Shown here: piece by piece, positions 5,844 through 7,142 of the stretch | Position numbering within the stretch: the first letter of the stretch is position 1 | Layout: the number at the start of each line of letters is the position of its first letter | DNA from: Gammaproteobacteria bacterium | GTDB taxonomy: Bacteria; Pseudomonadota; Gammaproteobacteria; GCA-001735895 | DNA: 7,142 nt | Direction: 5' to 3' | Assembly: GCA_029288195.1 (NCBI GenBank) | Contig: JARFPR010000086.1 | Span: 1 to 7,142 of the forward strand | Made by a program: the position numbers and the translations under genes | Notes under the pieces: generated by a model | What the model saw: only the letters and a program-made list of their open reading frames with translations | Told to the model about the DNA's origin: nothing | Database searches by the model: none

Positions 5844-6236
5844 CTACCTGTAATCCTGGTAGGATTTTTCTTCGACGATGGTCGATTTCAGGTGCAGGTT
5901 GACCTTCTTCTTGGCCTCGGCGCGTTCGTCATTGGTGACATAGACGGCGCGTGCCAGTTCCACGAAACGCTCGCCGAAACGACGGTTGCGTTCCTCGTCT
6001 CGGATATCATCCTCGATTTCCCAGAGCCTCGCGTTGATCGATTTGAGTTCGGCGCTAAGTGCCTTGATTACATCGTCTGACTCGACCGACTCATTCCATA
6101 CCTTGCTCAACATGTCGAGTTCGGTTTTGACATTCGCAACCTTGACAGGGTCAGTAATTCGCTCCGCCTTGATCTGTAAGATCGTCATCTTGTCGAGTAA
6201 CTCGCCGGGCGAGATCGGAATCAGGATTTCGTTCAT
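5844..6236 (-). CDS. DUF6165-type protein of unknown function
   Basis: This is a complete 130-residue gene. The N-terminus (ILIPISPGELLDKMTILQIKAERI, residues 4-27) matches what I know of DUF6165 proteins, which open with a SPGELLDK.TIL.IK.ERI block. The middle (30-95) is rich in charged and long aliphatic residues with heptad-like spacing, so it is probably helical or a short coiled coil. The C-terminus ends in Lys/Glu-rich sequence and EKSYQDYR. There is no signal peptide or membrane segment, so it is probably cytoplasmic. Biochemical function is unknown; homologues are, as far as I recall, often near cell-envelope or polysaccharide genes. It lies 50 nt after the RND exporter stop and 14 nt before the GcvT-like start, so co-transcription is likely. 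A weak site (TTAGGT) precedes the ATG. The family call is from memory of the N-terminal motif. Confidence 0.75.
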   Translation of the reverse strand: MNEILIPISPGELLDKMTILQIKAERITDPVKVANVKTELDMLSKVWNESVESDDVIKALSAELKSINARLWEIEDDIRDEERNRRFGERFVELARAVYVTNDERAEAKKKVNLHLKSTIVEEKSYQDYR

Positions 6237-6286
6237 GCGACCTAAGATTGATTTCAGAGGCGGGCAATACTAACCGTGTTAACGGA

Positions 6287-7142
6287 CTAGCTCAACCGAA
6301 AACGCGCGATCAAAATCGGCAACAGCATCAGGTTCGCGATCAACGCGGTAATCATCGCCAGCCCGCATAGCACGCCAAAGTAAATGGTCGGGATGAAGTT
6401 GGACAGGGACAGGATCGAGAATCCCAGCACCACCGTCACCGATGTGTAATACATCGCGCGTGCGATGCTGTTGTGACATCGCGCAATTGCCGCCCAGTAG
6501 TTGCGGTCCTGGATAAACTCACCTCGAAAGCGGTGGATATAATGGATTGAGTCGTCAACGCCGATGCCGATATTTATCGCTGCGATGGTGATCGTCATGA
6601 TGTCGAGCGGAATACCGATCCATCCCATCAGGCCAAGTATTAGTCCAGCTGAAATGATATTCGGGATCAGCGCCGCCAACGACAGACGGACTGCCCGGAA
6701 AAGCGCGATAAACATGAACAGGATTGCACCAAATACGGCGCCAAGGGTCAGGATCTGGGATCGAAAAAGACTTTGCAACAGGTTGTTATAAAGCACTGCA
6801 ATACCCGAGATGGTGACCTGTTCGGGATCGAGACCATATTCACCGGTCAGGTCCAGGTAAATCTTTTCAATCAGTTCCTGGCGGCGTAATTTTTTGTCAG
6901 ATTCGTAGAGGCGAATACTGAAGCGCAGCTGGTTGCCATCTTCCGACAGGTAGGGCGCGATCAGCGCTTTTTTTACATCTTCGGGAATGCGCTTGTAGAC
7001 TACCGCGAGCTTGAAGTCGCTGTAGGGCTTGCCATTGTTAAGGGATTCCAGCAATTGCATCCCGGTGTGTACGGACAGTACCTTGCCGGTTTCTGGCAGC
7101 TCGTCCAGGTATTGATGAAGCCTGGCCACATCACGCAAACCG
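6287..7142 (-). CDS. MMPL/RND-superfamily exporter (COG1033-like), C-terminal part
   Basis: The frame is open to the right edge, so the N-terminal part is missing; about 284 residues are visible. The first ~125 visible residues form a hydrophilic, presumably periplasmic domain. Five hydrophobic helices follow, at about 128-150, 152-174, 177-197, 230-250 and 252-277, with the motif GIGVDDSIHYIHRFRGE at the end of the third. This motif and the helix pattern are typical of the second half of MMPL-type RND proteins, inner-membrane exporters driven by the proton gradient. Family members move lipids, hopanoids or hydrophobic compounds, and the substrate cannot be told here. A whole protein would usually have about 750-900 residues. 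The first in-frame start-like codon in the window (TTG at 7138) is almost certainly internal. DUF6165 begins 50 nt after the stop. Confidence 0.88.
   Translation of the reverse strand, partial: GLRDVARLHQYLDELPETGKVLSVHTGMQLLESLNNGKPYSDFKLAVVYKRIPEDVKKALIAPYLSEDGNQLRFSIRLYESDKKLRRQELIEKIYLDLTGEYGLDPEQVTISGIAVLYNNLLQSLFRSQILTLGAVFGAILFMFIALFRAVRLSLAALIPNIISAGLILGLMGWIGIPLDIMTITIAAINIGIGVDDSIHYIHRFRGEFIQDRNYWAAIARCHNSIARAMYYTSVTVVLGFSILSLSNFIPTIYFGVLCGLAMITALIANLMLLPILIARFRLS

Noticed and set aside
6274..6285. Inverted repeat CCGT/ACGG between the exporter and DUF6165 genes
   Set aside because: A 4-bp stem with a 4-nt loop and no T run is within chance expectation.

Overview
The window holds seven protein-coding genes, all on the minus strand, so it reads from right to left. 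No RNA gene, mobile element or CRISPR array was seen. Coding DNA is moderately GC-rich, with long open frames and Shine-Dalgarno sites. The families present (OpuAC/ProV/ProW-type osmolyte uptake, a GcvT/DmdA-like protein, DUF6165, a COG1033-type RND exporter) suggest a Gram-negative proteobacterium, plausibly a marine gammaproteobacterium. The sequence alone does not fix the taxon.

In transcription order, the right half (7142 to 4651) carries the C-terminal part of an MMPL/RND-superfamily exporter, a small DUF6165-type protein, and a GcvT-family (folate-dependent aminomethyltransferase/demethylase-like) protein. The gaps are 50 and 14 nt, so these genes look co-transcribed. Next comes a 282-nt intergenic region. 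The part counted by hand (4381-4620) is about 27% GC. It contains two copies of an 18-bp element (15/18 identical), each overlapping a possible promoter, and a hairpin close to the next gene.

The left half (4368 to 1) is a quaternary-amine/osmolyte ABC importer: a periplasmic binding protein, a strong intrinsic terminator, an ATPase with a C-terminal CBS-like segment, and a 686-residue permease made of two tandem permease domains. The ATPase and permease genes overlap by 4 bp (ATGA). A universal stress protein begins 36 nt after the permease and runs off the left edge.

Read together, the importer would bring in a methylated onium solute such as glycine betaine, TMAO or DMSP. The order binding protein, ATPase, double permease is the one I recall for the TMAO transporter TmoXWV of roseobacters. 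The neighbouring GcvT-like protein could pass a methyl or C1 group from such a solute to tetrahydrofolate. The link between the two halves and the substrate are inferences. The terminator after the binding-protein gene suggests that this protein is made in excess over the membrane components, as is usual for ABC importers.
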